Shown: piece by piece, positions 40,495-48,961 of the stretch
Position numbering within the stretch: position 1 is the first letter of the stretch
Layout: every line of letters starts with the position of its first letter
The notes under the pieces: model-generated
Seen by the model: only the letters and a program-made list of their open reading frames with translations
Databases searched by the model: none
What the model was told of the DNA's origin: nothing
Program-made: the position numbers and the translations under genes
Assembly (NCBI RefSeq): GCF_000473265.1
Contig: NZ_KI421511.1
Coordinates: 248,001-312,000 of the forward strand
DNA from: Amycolatopsis thermoflava N1165
GTDB taxonomy: Bacteria; Actinomycetota; Actinomycetes; Mycobacteriales; Pseudonocardiaceae
DNA: 64,000 nucleotides
Reading direction: 5' to 3'

Positions 40495-41106
40495 TCAGGG
40501 TTGCGCGCCGAGCATGCGCAGGGTGAGGTCCGCGTACTCGCGGCCGAGCGCCTTGGGTGTCTTGCCGGTGCGCTCGCTGTACCAGCGCGCCACGTCGACG
40601 CCGAGCGACAGGACCGCTCGCGCGGCGGTCTTGACGTCGGCGACCACGAACTGCCCCTGCGCGACGCCGTCCTCGATGACGCCCCGCACCAGGTGCTCGA
40701 TGCGGCGCCGCAGGTCGGCCACGACCTGGTACTCCTGCTCGGGCAGCGCCTGCAGCTCGTACTGCACGACGCGCGCCACGGTGTGCCGCCGCGCGTGCCA
40801 GGCCACGAAGTCGGCGACGATGCGGCGCATCCGCTCGGCCGGCTCGTCGGCGCGCTTGGCGACGTCCTCGACCAGGTCGAGCGTCTGCTGGTGCCCGCTC
40901 TTGCTGATCGCGAACAGCAGCGCGGCCTTCGACGGGAAGTGCACGTACAGCGCCGCCGGGCTCATGCCTGCCGCGCTCGCGATGTCGCGTGTCGTGGTCG
41001 CGTGGTAGCCGCGGCGGGCGAAGGACTCGACACCGGCCAGCATCAGCCGCCGTGCCGCGTCCGGCTGCACCTCCGGCCAGAGTTCGGCGGACAGCGAGAT
41101 CGTCAT
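40495..41106 (-). CDS. TetR-family regulator
   Basis: A 203-residue regulator from the ATG at 41106. HTH: TTRDIASAAGMSPAALYVHF; helical C-terminal domain with RRHTVARVVQYELQALPEQEY, typical of regulators of fatty-acid and aromatic breakdown. It is divergent from the SDR pair, and the palindrome TAAGCGAGCGCTTA lies between them. The same site recurs upstream of the fabG-like gene at 49723, so both may belong to its regulon (inference). Confidence 0.93.
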   Translation of the reverse strand: MTISLSAELWPEVQPDAARRLMLAGVESFARRGYHATTTRDIASAAGMSPAALYVHFPSKAALLFAISKSGHQQTLDLVEDVAKRADEPAERMRRIVADFVAWHARRHTVARVVQYELQALPEQEYQVVADLRRRIEHLVRGVIEDGVAQGQFVVADVKTAARAVLSLGVDVARWYSERTGKTPKALGREYADLTLRMLGAQP

Positions 41107-41174
41107 GGCGGAATCCTCCCAGTAAGGAACCGCCTGGCGGGAGACTTGACACGGCGGTCCGGCCGTTCCCATTG

Positions 41175-41188
41175 TAAGCGAGCGCTTA
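41175..41188. promoter_or_regulatory. TetR operator palindrome TAAGCGAGCGCTTA
   Basis: A perfect palindrome (arms TAAGCG/CGCTTA, centre AG) midway between the TetR start (41106) and the SDR start (41217). An identical 14-mer occurs at 49755-49768. Confidence 0.75.
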
Positions 41189-41216
41189 GTCAAGGTGGAC
41201 AGGAGACAGGAGCCCG

Positions 41217-41972
41217 ATGGTGAACTCGTTCAAGGACCGCGTCGCGATCGTCACCGGGGCGAGCCGGGGCATCGGCCTCGGCATCGCCCGCGAGCTGGTG
41301 CAGCGCGGCGCGCGGGTGTGCATCACCGCCCGCAAGCCCGAGCCGCTCGCCGACGCGGTGAACGAGCTGGGCGGGCCGGGCGTGGCGATCGCGGTGCCCG
41401 GCAAGGCCGACGACGCGGCGCACCAGGAGGAGGCGGTCGCGAAGACGGTCGAGACCTTCGGGCGGCTGGACATGCTGGTCAACAACACCGGCATCAACCC
41501 GGTCTACGGCCCCGTGCTGGACATCGACCCCGCGGCCGCCGCGAAGATCCTCGCCGTCAACGTGCTCGCGCCGCTGGCCTGGCTGCGCCACGCGCGCGAC
41601 GCGTGGATGGGCGAGCACGGCGGGTCGGTCGTCAACGTCGCCTCCATCGCGGGGCTGCGTGCCTCGCCCGGGATCGGCTTGTACGGCGTGAGCAAGGCGG
41701 CCGTGATCCGGCTGACCCAGGAGCTGGCGGTCGAGCTGGGGCCGAAGATCCGGGTCAACGCGGTCGCCCCGGCCGTGGTGAAGACGAAGTTCGCCACCGC
41801 GCTGTACGAAGGCCGCGAGGAGGAGGTGTCCGCGGCGTACCCGATGAAGCGGCTGGGCGTGCCGGAGGACATCGCGGGCGCGGTGGCGTTCCTGCTGTCC
41901 GACGAGGCCGGGTGGATCACCGGGCAGACCGTGGTCCTCGACGGCGGCGTGACCCTGGGAGGCGGGCTGTGA
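41217..41972 (+). CDS. SDR oxidoreductase (FabG-like)
   Basis: A 251-residue classical short-chain dehydrogenase. Cofactor loop TGASRGIGLGIA, NNTG (NNAG variant with Thr), catalytic Ser in VVNVASIAG and YGVSKAAV (YxxxK). The C-terminus WITGQTVVLDGGVTLGGG is FabG-like. It reduces or oxidises a 3-oxo/3-hydroxy acyl-CoA or a similar alcohol using NAD(P). ATG at 41217 after AGGAG. It overlaps the second SDR by 4 bp and likely answers to the divergent TetR. Confidence 0.93.
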   Translation: MVNSFKDRVAIVTGASRGIGLGIARELVQRGARVCITARKPEPLADAVNELGGPGVAIAVPGKADDAAHQEEAVAKTVETFGRLDMLVNNTGINPVYGPVLDIDPAAAAKILAVNVLAPLAWLRHARDAWMGEHGGSVVNVASIAGLRASPGIGLYGVSKAAVIRLTQELAVELGPKIRVNAVAPAVVKTKFATALYEGREEEVSAAYPMKRLGVPEDIAGAVAFLLSDEAGWITGQTVVLDGGVTLGGGL

Positions 41973-42754
41973 GCTTCGAACTGGACGGCGCCGGGGTCGT
42001 CATCACCGGCGGTGGCGGCGGGATCGGGGCGGCGCTGGCGCGCCGGTTCGCCGCGGCGGGCGCGCGGATCGTGGTGGCGGACCTGGACGGCCCGGCCGCC
42101 GAAGCGGTGGCCGCGGAGGTCGGCGGGGTCGCGGTCGCCGGCGACGCGGCCGGTGTCGACGGGGTGGCGGCGCTGATCTCGCGGGCGTCGGCGGAGCTGG
42201 GCGCGATCGACCTGTTCTGCGCCAACGCCGGGATCGCCCCGCACGGCGGGCCGGAGGTGCCCGAGGAGGTGTGGGCGCGGGCGTGGGACGTCAACGTGAT
42301 GGCCCACGTCCGGGCGGCTCACCTGCTGTTGCCCGGGTGGCTGGAGCGCGGGCGGGGCCGGTTCCTCGCGACGGTGTCCGCGGCCGGGCTGCTGACCAGC
42401 CTGGGGTCCGCGCCGTACTCGGTCACCAAGCACGGCGCGCTGGCGTTCGCCGAGTGGCTGTCGGCGACGTACCGGCACCGGGGCGTCACGGTCCAGGCGA
42501 TCTGCCCGCAGGGGGTGCGGACGAACATGCTGGCCGCGACGGGCGTCGGCGGGCAGCTGATCATGGGCGCTTCGGCGATCGAGCCGGACCAGGTGGCCGA
42601 CACGGTGATGGAGGCCTTCGCGGACGACCGGTTCCTGATCCTGCCGCACCCCGAGGTCGCCGAGTACTACGCCACCCGCGCGACACAGACGGACCGGTGG
42701 CTGGGCGGGATGAACAAGCTGCAGCGCAAGGTGGAGTCCGCGCTGGGCGAGTGA
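41969..42754 (+). CDS. SDR oxidoreductase
   Basis: A 261-residue short-chain dehydrogenase starting at the GTG in GTGA. TGGGGGIGAALA binds the cofactor, ANAG is present, LATVSAAG gives the serine and YSVTKHGAL the YxxxK pair. ICPQGVRTNM and a C-terminal extension (YATRATQTDRWLGGMNKL) differ from the first SDR, so the pair probably act on different substrates or form a heteromer. It is followed 76 bp later by another TetR gene. Confidence 0.92.
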   Translation: MSFELDGAGVVITGGGGGIGAALARRFAAAGARIVVADLDGPAAEAVAAEVGGVAVAGDAAGVDGVAALISRASAELGAIDLFCANAGIAPHGGPEVPEEVWARAWDVNVMAHVRAAHLLLPGWLERGRGRFLATVSAAGLLTSLGSAPYSVTKHGALAFAEWLSATYRHRGVTVQAICPQGVRTNMLAATGVGGQLIMGASAIEPDQVADTVMEAFADDRFLILPHPEVAEYYATRATQTDRWLGGMNKLQRKVESALGE

Positions 42755-42830
42755 CGGTCGGCTCCGGTCGCACCCGGGAGGTGCGACCGGAGCCGCGGAT
42801 ATGCTGTGCCGGTCGAGGAAGGACGTGCGG

Positions 42831-43406
42831 ATGACCGAGGAGCCGGTGCCGGCGAGGCTGCTGTCGGCGGCGACGCGGTTGTTCGCCGAGCGGGGGTTCG
42901 ACCGCACGTCGGTGCAGGAGATCGTCGCCGCGGCCGGCGTCACCAAGGGCGCGATGTACCACTACTTCGGCTCGAAGGACGACCTGCTGCACGAGATCTA
43001 CGGCCGCGTCCTGCGGTTGCAGACCGAGCAGCTGGAGAAGGTCGTGGCCAGCGGCGAGCCGGTGAGCGCGCGCCTGCACGCGGCCGCCTCGGATGTTGTC
43101 GTGAGCAGCATCGACAACCTCGACGACACGACGATCTTCTTCCAGTCCATGCACCAGCTCAGCCCGTCGAAGCGCAAAGCGGTACGCGCCGACCGGCGGC
43201 GCTACCACGTGCTGTTCCGGTCGCTGATCGAAGAGGGCCAGCGCGAGGGCGTGTTCCGGACGGACAAACCGGCGGACATCGTGGTGGACTTCTTCTTCGG
43301 CTCCGTGCACCACCTGGCGGTCTGGTACCGCAGCGACGGGCGGCTGAGCGCGCAGGAGGTCGGCACCCACTACGCCGATCTGCTGGTCGATTCGCTGCGG
43401 CCCTGA
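42831..43406 (+). CDS. TetR-family regulator
   Basis: A 191-residue regulator from the ATG at 42831 with GAGGAAGGA upstream. HTH: TSVQEIVAAAGVTKGAMYHY; C-terminal domain FFQSMHQLSPSKRKAVRADR. Its length and HYFGSKDDLL resemble regulators of fatty-acid oxidation genes. A possible target is the palindrome ATACCGACCAGTCGGTAT at 48446, upstream of the kinase-dehydrogenase genes, but no copy of that palindrome lies at its own promoter, so the link is weak. Confidence 0.9.
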   Translation: MTEEPVPARLLSAATRLFAERGFDRTSVQEIVAAAGVTKGAMYHYFGSKDDLLHEIYGRVLRLQTEQLEKVVASGEPVSARLHAAASDVVVSSIDNLDDTTIFFQSMHQLSPSKRKAVRADRRRYHVLFRSLIEEGQREGVFRTDKPADIVVDFFFGSVHHLAVWYRSDGRLSAQEVGTHYADLLVDSLRP

Positions 43407-43419
43407 CCTTGCCGCGGGG

Positions 43420-43700
43420 TGGCACGCGAGATGGCCATCGGTGGGGCCGCAAGGTGTCCACTGGTGGGGCCGTGAGGTGCGCCCATCGGTGCGGTCGCGA
43501 GGTGCCGGTGCGCGGTGGGGCCGCGAGATGCCCATCGGCGCGGACGTGAGATGTCCATCCGCGCGGCGCGGCCATGACATGACGGTTCGCGCGGCCATGA
43601 GGTGTCCATTCGTGTGGGGTGGCCACGAGATACCCGCTCGCGCGGCCTGACATGTCCGCTCGTGCGGCGCGAGGTGCCCACTGGTGTGGCTGCGATTGGA
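43420..43700. repeat. Degenerate 25-30 bp tandem repeats
   Basis: About eleven degenerate units around a core like GCGAGGTGCCCATCGGTGCGG run from just after the TetR stop to about 43700. They are contiguous, not spaced, and vary between copies, so this is not a CRISPR array. The following 43701-43847 shows no gene. The open frames on the minus strand here are repeat by-products. Confidence 0.75.
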
Positions 43701-43847
43701 CCAGCATCGGATCACGATCGCCATGACTGCCCCACTCGCTCGTAACCGGGCAACCGGGTTTATCGCCTGAACGACCGCGCGATTCGCGGCCGCACGATCC
43801 GGCTCACCGTTCCGCCACCCCGCGAACGGCCCCCAGATCAACAAAAA

Positions 43848-43878
43848 CGGGGGCCGGCACCACCGGCACCGGCCCCCG
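43848..43878 (-). terminator. Intrinsic terminator of the minus-strand acyl-CoA operon
   Basis: A perfect 10-bp stem, CGGGGGCCGG with CCGGCCCCCG, around an 11-base loop; on the minus strand it is followed by TTTTTG. It lies 20 bp after the stop of the dehydrogenase gene ending at 43899. Confidence 0.85.
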
Positions 43879-43898
43879 AAACCCGCGAACCCTGCAAC

Positions 43899-44999
43899 TC
43901 ACGCGGGCGGCAGATTCACCAACCCCGCCAACGCAGCACGGTGCCGCCCCGGCGTGCCGAGCGCCAGCTCGCTGCTCTTGGCGCGCTTGAGGTACAGGTG
44001 CGCCGGGTGCTCCCAGGTCATCCCGATGCCACCGTGCAGCTGCACCGACTCCTCGGCGGCGTGCAGCGCGACCGCCGAGCACGTCGACTGCGCCACCGCC
44101 ACCGCGACCGGCACATCCGAATCACCCGTGGCCAGCGTGTCCGCGGCATATCGCGCCGTCGCGCGGGCCGACACGATCTCCAGGTACAGGTCCGCCAGCC
44201 GGTGCTTCAGCGCCTGGAACGAACCCACCGGCCGCCCGAACTGGTAGCGCTGCTTCAGGTACGCGACCGTCTCATCCAGACACCACTGCGCGACCCCGAC
44301 CTGCTCCGACGCCAGCAACCCGGCGCCCACCAGCAACGCCTGCCGCAACGCCGACTCCACGCCCGGCCCCGAGGTCAGCAACCGCGACGACGCGTTGTCG
44401 AACGACACGTCCGCCAGCCGGCGCGTCAAATCCAGCGACACCACCTCGGTCACCGTCGCCCCGGCCTTTTCCACCGCGTACAGCCCCGGGCCGTCCGGGC
44501 CCACCGCGGGCACGACCAGCACGTCCGCCACCGACGCGTCCGCCACCGTCCGCACCGAACCGCTCAGCGCACCTTCGGTGTTGGCCGACACGCCACCCGG
44601 AAACCCAGCGTCCGGCGCCGTGGTCAGCGGCACCGCCAGCGCCCCGATCAGCTCACCGCCCGCCAGCCGCGGCAACAGCTCGGTGTCACCGGCCGCCAGC
44701 AGCGCCGCCGTCGCCAGCACCGCGCTGCCCAGGAACGGCACCGGCGCCACCGACCGCCCGAGCTCCTCCAGCACGACCGCCACTTCGCGGTACGACGCGC
44801 CCTGCCCGCCCAGCTCCTCCGGCACCGCCAGCCCGGCCAGCCCGAGATCCGCGGCGAGCGTGCGCCACAGCTTCAGGTCGTACGGTTCGGCGCTTTCGGT
44901 GCGCGCCAGCACGGACGTGAACCCGGCCCGGTCGGTCAGCAGGTCACGGACACTCGCCCGGAGGTCCTCCTCGACCTCGGAGTACAGCAGATCGCTCAC
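43899..44999 (-). CDS. Acyl-CoA dehydrogenase subunit lacking the catalytic Glu
   Basis: A 366-residue protein from the GTG in GTGA. It has the dehydrogenase fold (VPEELGGQGASYREVAVVLE; RYQFGRPVGSFQALKHRLAD; ESVQLHGGIGMTWEHPAHLY) but the TEPxAGSD and YEGT motifs are missing: no Glu-Gly-Thr follows. Such half-competent dehydrogenases pair with a complete partner in the alpha2-beta2 enzymes of steroid side-chain breakdown. The overlapping upstream gene is the likely partner. It is the last gene before the terminator. Confidence 0.88.
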   Translation of the reverse strand: MSDLLYSEVEEDLRASVRDLLTDRAGFTSVLARTESAEPYDLKLWRTLAADLGLAGLAVPEELGGQGASYREVAVVLEELGRSVAPVPFLGSAVLATAALLAAGDTELLPRLAGGELIGALAVPLTTAPDAGFPGGVSANTEGALSGSVRTVADASVADVLVVPAVGPDGPGLYAVEKAGATVTEVVSLDLTRRLADVSFDNASSRLLTSGPGVESALRQALLVGAGLLASEQVGVAQWCLDETVAYLKQRYQFGRPVGSFQALKHRLADLYLEIVSARATARYAADTLATGDSDVPVAVAVAQSTCSAVALHAAEESVQLHGGIGMTWEHPAHLYLKRAKSSELALGTPGRHRAALAGLVNLPPA

Positions 45000-46183
45000 C
45001 GCGGCAGGTCCTTCCACGCGACGTCCTTGTCCACCCGCGGCTCGGACGGCAGCCCGAGCACGCGTTCGGAGATGATGTTGCGCAGCACCTCGGAGGTGCC
45101 GCCCTCGATCGAGTTCCCCTTCGCCCGCAGGTAGCGGTACCCGGGCCCGCGGCCGAGCATGTCGACCTTCTCCGGCCTGCGCAACGTCCAGTCGTCGTAA
45201 CGCAGACCGTCCTCACCGGACAGTTCGATCTCCAGCCCGGTCAGCGCCTGCTGCAGGTTCGCGAACGCCAGCTTCATCGCCGAGCCCTCCGGACCCGGCG
45301 CGCCGACGGCCAGCTGCTGACGCAACCGCGTCCCGGCCAGCCGCGCCGCCTCGGCCTGCACCCACAACTTCAGCAACCGGTCGTGCAGCTCCGGCGTGCG
45401 CAGCTCCGGACGGTCCCGCCAGGTCTTCGACACCATCCCGATCAGGCCGCCCTCGCGCGGGATCGCGTTGCCGCCGATCGCCACGCGCTCGTTCATCAGC
45501 GTCGTCTGCGCGACCTTCCAGCCCTCGCCGACCGCGCCGAGCCGGTTCGCGTCCGGGATCCGCACCCCGGACAGGAACACCTCGTTGAACTCGGCCTCAC
45601 CGGTCAGCTGCCGCAGAGGCCGCACCTCGACACCGGGATCGGTCATGTCGCAGATGAAGTACGTCATGCCCTGGTGCTTGGGCACGTCCGGGTCGGTGCG
45701 GGTGACCAGGATGGCGAAGCGGGCGATGTGCGCGACCGACGTCCACACCTTCTGCCCGTTGACCACCCACTCGTCCCCGTCGCGCACCGCGCGGGTGCCC
45801 AGCGCCGCAAGGTCCGATCCGGCGCCCGGCTCGCTGAACAGCTGGCACCACACCTCCTCGCCGGTCCACAGTGGACGCAGGTAGCGCTGCTTCTGCTCGT
45901 CGGTGCCGAACCGCAGGATGGTCGGCGCCGCCATGCCCAGCCCGATGCCGATACGGCGCGGGTTGTTGTCCGGCGCGCCGGCCTTCGCCAGCTCGGCTTC
46001 GACGACGTTCTGCAGCTCACGCGGCGCGTCCAGGCCGCCGAGGCCGGCCGGGTAGTGCACCCAGGCCAGCCCGGCGTCGAACCGCGCCCGCAGGAACTCC
46101 AGCCGGTCCGTGCTCGCCGGCGGGTGGGCGGCGAGCAACTCACCCACCCGCGCGCGCAGGTCGTCGGCGGTCAGCGTGCTCAT
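44996..46183 (-). CDS. Acyl-CoA dehydrogenase subunit with catalytic Glu
   Basis: A 395-residue dehydrogenase from the ATG at 46183, with GGAGG upstream. LFSEPGAGSDLAAL and WVVNGQKVWTS bind FAD and substrate. NSIEGGTSEVLRNII retains the catalytic Glu at the MCAD position. It overlaps the preceding dehydrogenase gene by 4 bp and the next one by 4 bp. Probably forms a heterotetramer with the protein encoded at 43899-44999 (inference from the complementary motif loss). Confidence 0.9.
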   Translation of the reverse strand: MSTLTADDLRARVGELLAAHPPASTDRLEFLRARFDAGLAWVHYPAGLGGLDAPRELQNVVEAELAKAGAPDNNPRRIGIGLGMAAPTILRFGTDEQKQRYLRPLWTGEEVWCQLFSEPGAGSDLAALGTRAVRDGDEWVVNGQKVWTSVAHIARFAILVTRTDPDVPKHQGMTYFICDMTDPGVEVRPLRQLTGEAEFNEVFLSGVRIPDANRLGAVGEGWKVAQTTLMNERVAIGGNAIPREGGLIGMVSKTWRDRPELRTPELHDRLLKLWVQAEAARLAGTRLRQQLAVGAPGPEGSAMKLAFANLQQALTGLEIELSGEDGLRYDDWTLRRPEKVDMLGRGPGYRYLRAKGNSIEGGTSEVLRNIISERVLGLPSEPRVDKDVAWKDLPR

Positions 46184-47400
46184 CGGGCCTCCGATCGGTA
46201 CTTCTTCAGCTCGCGGTGGGCGAGCGAGCGCTTGTGGACCTCGTCCGGTCCGTCGGCGAAGCGGAGCGTGCGGATCCCCGCCCACATCTCGGCGAGCGGG
46301 TAGTCCTGCGACAGCCCGCCCGCGCCATGCGCCTGGATCGCCTTGTCCAGGATCCATTCCACGGTCTTCGGGGTGGCGATCTTGATCGCCTGGATCTCGG
46401 TGTGCGCGCCGCGGTTGCCGACGGTGTCCATCAGCCACGCGGTCTTGAGCACCAGCAGCCGCAGCTGCTCGACCTTCACCCGGGACTCGGCGATCCAGTC
46501 CTGCACCACGCCCTGCTCGGCGATCGGCTTGCCGAACGTGGACCGGCCCAGCGTGCGGCGGCACATCATCTCGATGGCCCGCTCGGCGATGCCGATCGAG
46601 CGCATGCAGTGGTGGATCCGGCCGGGGCCGAGGCGGGCCTGCGCGATGGCGAACCCGTCGCCCTCCTCGCCGATCAGGTTGTCCGCGGGCACCCGCGCCT
46701 CGTCGAAGACCACCTCGGCGTGCCCGCCGTGCGAGCCGTCGGTGTAGCCGAACACGTTCATGCCGCGCTTGACGTGCACGCCCGGCGTGTCCCGCGGCAC
46801 CAGGATCTGGCTCTGCTGGCGGTGCGGCTCGGCATCCGGGTCGGTCTTGCCCATCACGATGAAGATCTTGCAGTTCGGGTTCATCGCGCCGGTGATGTAG
46901 AACTTGCGGCCGGTGATCACGTAGGAGTCGCCGTCGCGGCGGATGCTGGTGCCGATGTTGCGCGCGTCCGAGGACGCCACGTCCGGCTCGGTCATCGCGA
47001 ACGCCGAGCGGATCTCACCGTCCAGCAACGGCTGCAGCCACTGCTTGCGCTGCTGCTCGGTGCCGAACATCGCGAGCACTTCCATGTTCCCGGTGTCCGG
47101 CGCCGAGCAGTTCAGCGCGACCGGCGCCAGGTGCGGGCTGCGGCCGGTGATCTCCGCCAGCGGCGCGTACTGCAGGTTCGTCAGCCCCGCGCCGTGCTCG
47201 CCCGGCAGGAAGAAGTTCCACAGGCCCCGCTTGCGCGCCTCGGCCTTGAGGTCCTCCACGACCGGCGGGAAGGTCCACTCGTTCTCGCGCTCGGCCAGCT
47301 GCTCCTCGTAGACCGGCTCGGCGGGGTAGATGTGGGAGTCCATGAACTCGAGAAGCCTCGTCCGCAGCTCCTCGGTCTTGGCGTCGAACGTGAAATCCAT
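46180..47400 (-). CDS. ACAD10/11-type acyl-CoA dehydrogenase
   Basis: A 406-residue dehydrogenase of the ACAD10/11 group: FAMTEPDVASSDARNIGTSI, ITGRKFYITGAMNPNCKIF, NVFGYTDGSHGGHAEVVFD and RFADGPDEVHKRS. In mammals this domain is fused to a kinase domain (ACAD10/ACAD11) and takes part in 4-hydroxy-acid breakdown. Here the kinase is a separate gene ending 2 bp upstream, so the pair looks like a split version. The ATG is at 47400. It overlaps the following dehydrogenase gene by 4 bp. Confidence 0.93.
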   Translation of the reverse strand: MDFTFDAKTEELRTRLLEFMDSHIYPAEPVYEEQLAERENEWTFPPVVEDLKAEARKRGLWNFFLPGEHGAGLTNLQYAPLAEITGRSPHLAPVALNCSAPDTGNMEVLAMFGTEQQRKQWLQPLLDGEIRSAFAMTEPDVASSDARNIGTSIRRDGDSYVITGRKFYITGAMNPNCKIFIVMGKTDPDAEPHRQQSQILVPRDTPGVHVKRGMNVFGYTDGSHGGHAEVVFDEARVPADNLIGEEGDGFAIAQARLGPGRIHHCMRSIGIAERAIEMMCRRTLGRSTFGKPIAEQGVVQDWIAESRVKVEQLRLLVLKTAWLMDTVGNRGAHTEIQAIKIATPKTVEWILDKAIQAHGAGGLSQDYPLAEMWAGIRTLRFADGPDEVHKRSLAHRELKKYRSEAR

Positions 47401-47402
47401 GA

Positions 47403-48422
47403 TCAGTCCTTGAGGGTGTCGAGGCCGAGGGTGACGAGCGGGACCACGGCGGCGCCGATCTGGTCGAAGCCGGCGCCGACGGTCTTGCCCTGGCTGAACC
47501 GGTAGTAGATGCCTTCCAGGATCACCGCCAGCTTGAAGAACGCGAACCCGACGTACCAGTCCAGCGCCGAGACGTCCCGACCGGACCGGGCCGCGTAGCG
47601 GGCGATCATCTCGTCCGTGCCCGGGTAGCCGGGCGCGGTGCTGACGTTGGACACGATCTCCAGGTTGACCTTGCCGCGCTCGGCGTAGGCCACCAGCAGG
47701 GCCAGGTCGGTCAGCGGGTCGCCGAGCGTGGACATCTCCCAGTCCAGCACCGCGGTGATGCGGTCGGTCTCGTCGACCAGCACGTTGTCCAACCGGTAGT
47801 CGCCGTGCACGACGGCCGCAGGCCCGGACGCCGGGATGGCGCGGGCCAGCTGGTCGTGCAGGTCGTCGATGCCCGGCAGGTCCCGGCTGCGCGAGGCGTC
47901 CAGCTGCTTCTTCCAGCGGCGCACCTGCCGCTCCAGGAACCCCTCCGGGCGGCCGAAGTCGCCGAGCCCGACCGCGGACGGGTCGACCGCGTGCAGGTCC
48001 ACCAGGGTGTCCATGAGCGACTCGGCGATCGCCTTCGTGCGCTCCGCCCCGAGCGCCTCCAGCTCGCTCGCGGCGCGGTAGGGCGTGCCCGGCACGAACT
48101 CCATCACGTAGAACGGCGCGCCGAGCACCTCGGTGCCCTGGCACAGCGTGATGGTGCGTGGCACCGGCACGGGCGTGTCCGCGAGCGCGCTGATCACGCG
48201 GTGCTCGCGGGCCATGTCGTGCGCGGTGGGCAGGACGTGCCCCAGCGGCGGCCTGCGGACCACCCAGCGGCTCGTGCCGTCGCCGACGATGTAGGTCAGG
48301 TTCGAGCGGCCGCCCTGCACCACCTCACCGGTCAGCGGGCCGCCGACCAGCCCGGGGGAGTGCTCGTCCAGGTAGTCCCGCAGCCGTGCGAGGTCGAGTC
48401 CGGGCAGGTCCTGCTGGGTCAC
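47403..48422 (-). CDS. APH-like acyl-CoA kinase (ACAD10/LvaA type)
   Basis: A 339-residue phosphotransferase with the aminoglycoside-kinase fold: GGRSNLTYIV (nucleotide loop), VVHGDYRLDNVLVD (catalytic Asp) and AVLDWEMSTLGDPLTDLA (metal site). The same domain in Pseudomonas LvaA and mammalian ACAD10/11 phosphorylates a hydroxyacyl-CoA, allowing phosphate elimination. The neighbouring dehydrogenase supports the same role here. The GTG at 48422 has AAGGAGG upstream. The operator at 48446-48463 sits just before it, so it is likely the first gene of its transcript. Confidence 0.92.
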   Translation of the reverse strand: MTQQDLPGLDLARLRDYLDEHSPGLVGGPLTGEVVQGGRSNLTYIVGDGTSRWVVRRPPLGHVLPTAHDMAREHRVISALADTPVPVPRTITLCQGTEVLGAPFYVMEFVPGTPYRAASELEALGAERTKAIAESLMDTLVDLHAVDPSAVGLGDFGRPEGFLERQVRRWKKQLDASRSRDLPGIDDLHDQLARAIPASGPAAVVHGDYRLDNVLVDETDRITAVLDWEMSTLGDPLTDLALLVAYAERGKVNLEIVSNVSTAPGYPGTDEMIARYAARSGRDVSALDWYVGFAFFKLAVILEGIYYRFSQGKTVGAGFDQIGAAVVPLVTLGLDTLKD

Positions 48423-48445
48423 TGGGCCTCCTTGTCCAGATAGCT

Positions 48446-48463
48446 ATACCGACCAGTCGGTAT
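48446..48463. promoter_or_regulatory. TetR-type operator ATACCGAC-CA-GTCGGTAT
   Basis: A perfect 18-bp palindrome (8-bp arms, 2-bp centre), 24 bp upstream of the kinase start codon and thus over its promoter. It differs from the TAAGCG site, so a second regulator probably acts here. Confidence 0.7.
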
Positions 48464-48506
48464 GTCCCTACCGTAGCGGAAGCCCGCCCGGAGGCGGGCT
48501 CGCGCG

Positions 48507-48959
48507 TCAGGCGATCAGGCGCGTGACCCACTCGGCCACGCACGCCGGCTTGGCCTCGCCGTCGATCTCGATCGTCCACCGGGTCACCACCTGCTTGCCG
48601 CCGGGCACGTCGGTGACCTCGGCCAGCTCGGCGACCCCGCGGATCTTCGAGCCGACCTTGACCGGCTGCGGGAACCGGACCTTGTTCAGGCCGTAGTTGA
48701 TCCCCATCTTCAGCCCGTCGACGCGGTACGTGGCGGCCGAGAGCTGCGGCAGAACCGACAGCGTCAGGAAGCCGTGGGCGATCGGCCCGCCGAACGGGCC
48801 CTGCTTGGCCTTCTCGATGTCGACGTGGATCCACTGGTGGTCCCCGGTGGCGTCGGCGAACGTGTTGACCTGCTCCTGGGTCACGGTGTGCCAGTCGCTG
48901 ACGCCGAGCCGCTCGCCGACCGCGGCGGTGAACTCGTCCAGTCCGTTGAAGACGCGCAT
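48507..48959 (-). CDS. MaoC-family enoyl-CoA hydratase
   Basis: A 150-residue single hot-dog protein with the hydratase-2 motif FADATGDHQWIHVDIEKA (catalytic Asp/His) and HGFLTLSVLPQL. It adds water to trans-2-enoyl-CoA, giving the (R)-3-hydroxy product. It follows the fabG-like gene with a 2-bp gap. Start ATG at 48959. Together they can make a 3-hydroxy/3-oxo cycle. Confidence 0.93.
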   Translation of the reverse strand: MRVFNGLDEFTAAVGERLGVSDWHTVTQEQVNTFADATGDHQWIHVDIEKAKQGPFGGPIAHGFLTLSVLPQLSAATYRVDGLKMGINYGLNKVRFPQPVKVGSKIRGVAELAEVTDVPGGKQVVTRWTIEIDGEAKPACVAEWVTRLIA

Positions 48960-48961
48960 GC

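Noticed and set aside
43420..43700. Possible CRISPR array
   Set aside because: Units are contiguous and degenerate with no unique spacers of constant length, and no cas genes are nearby.
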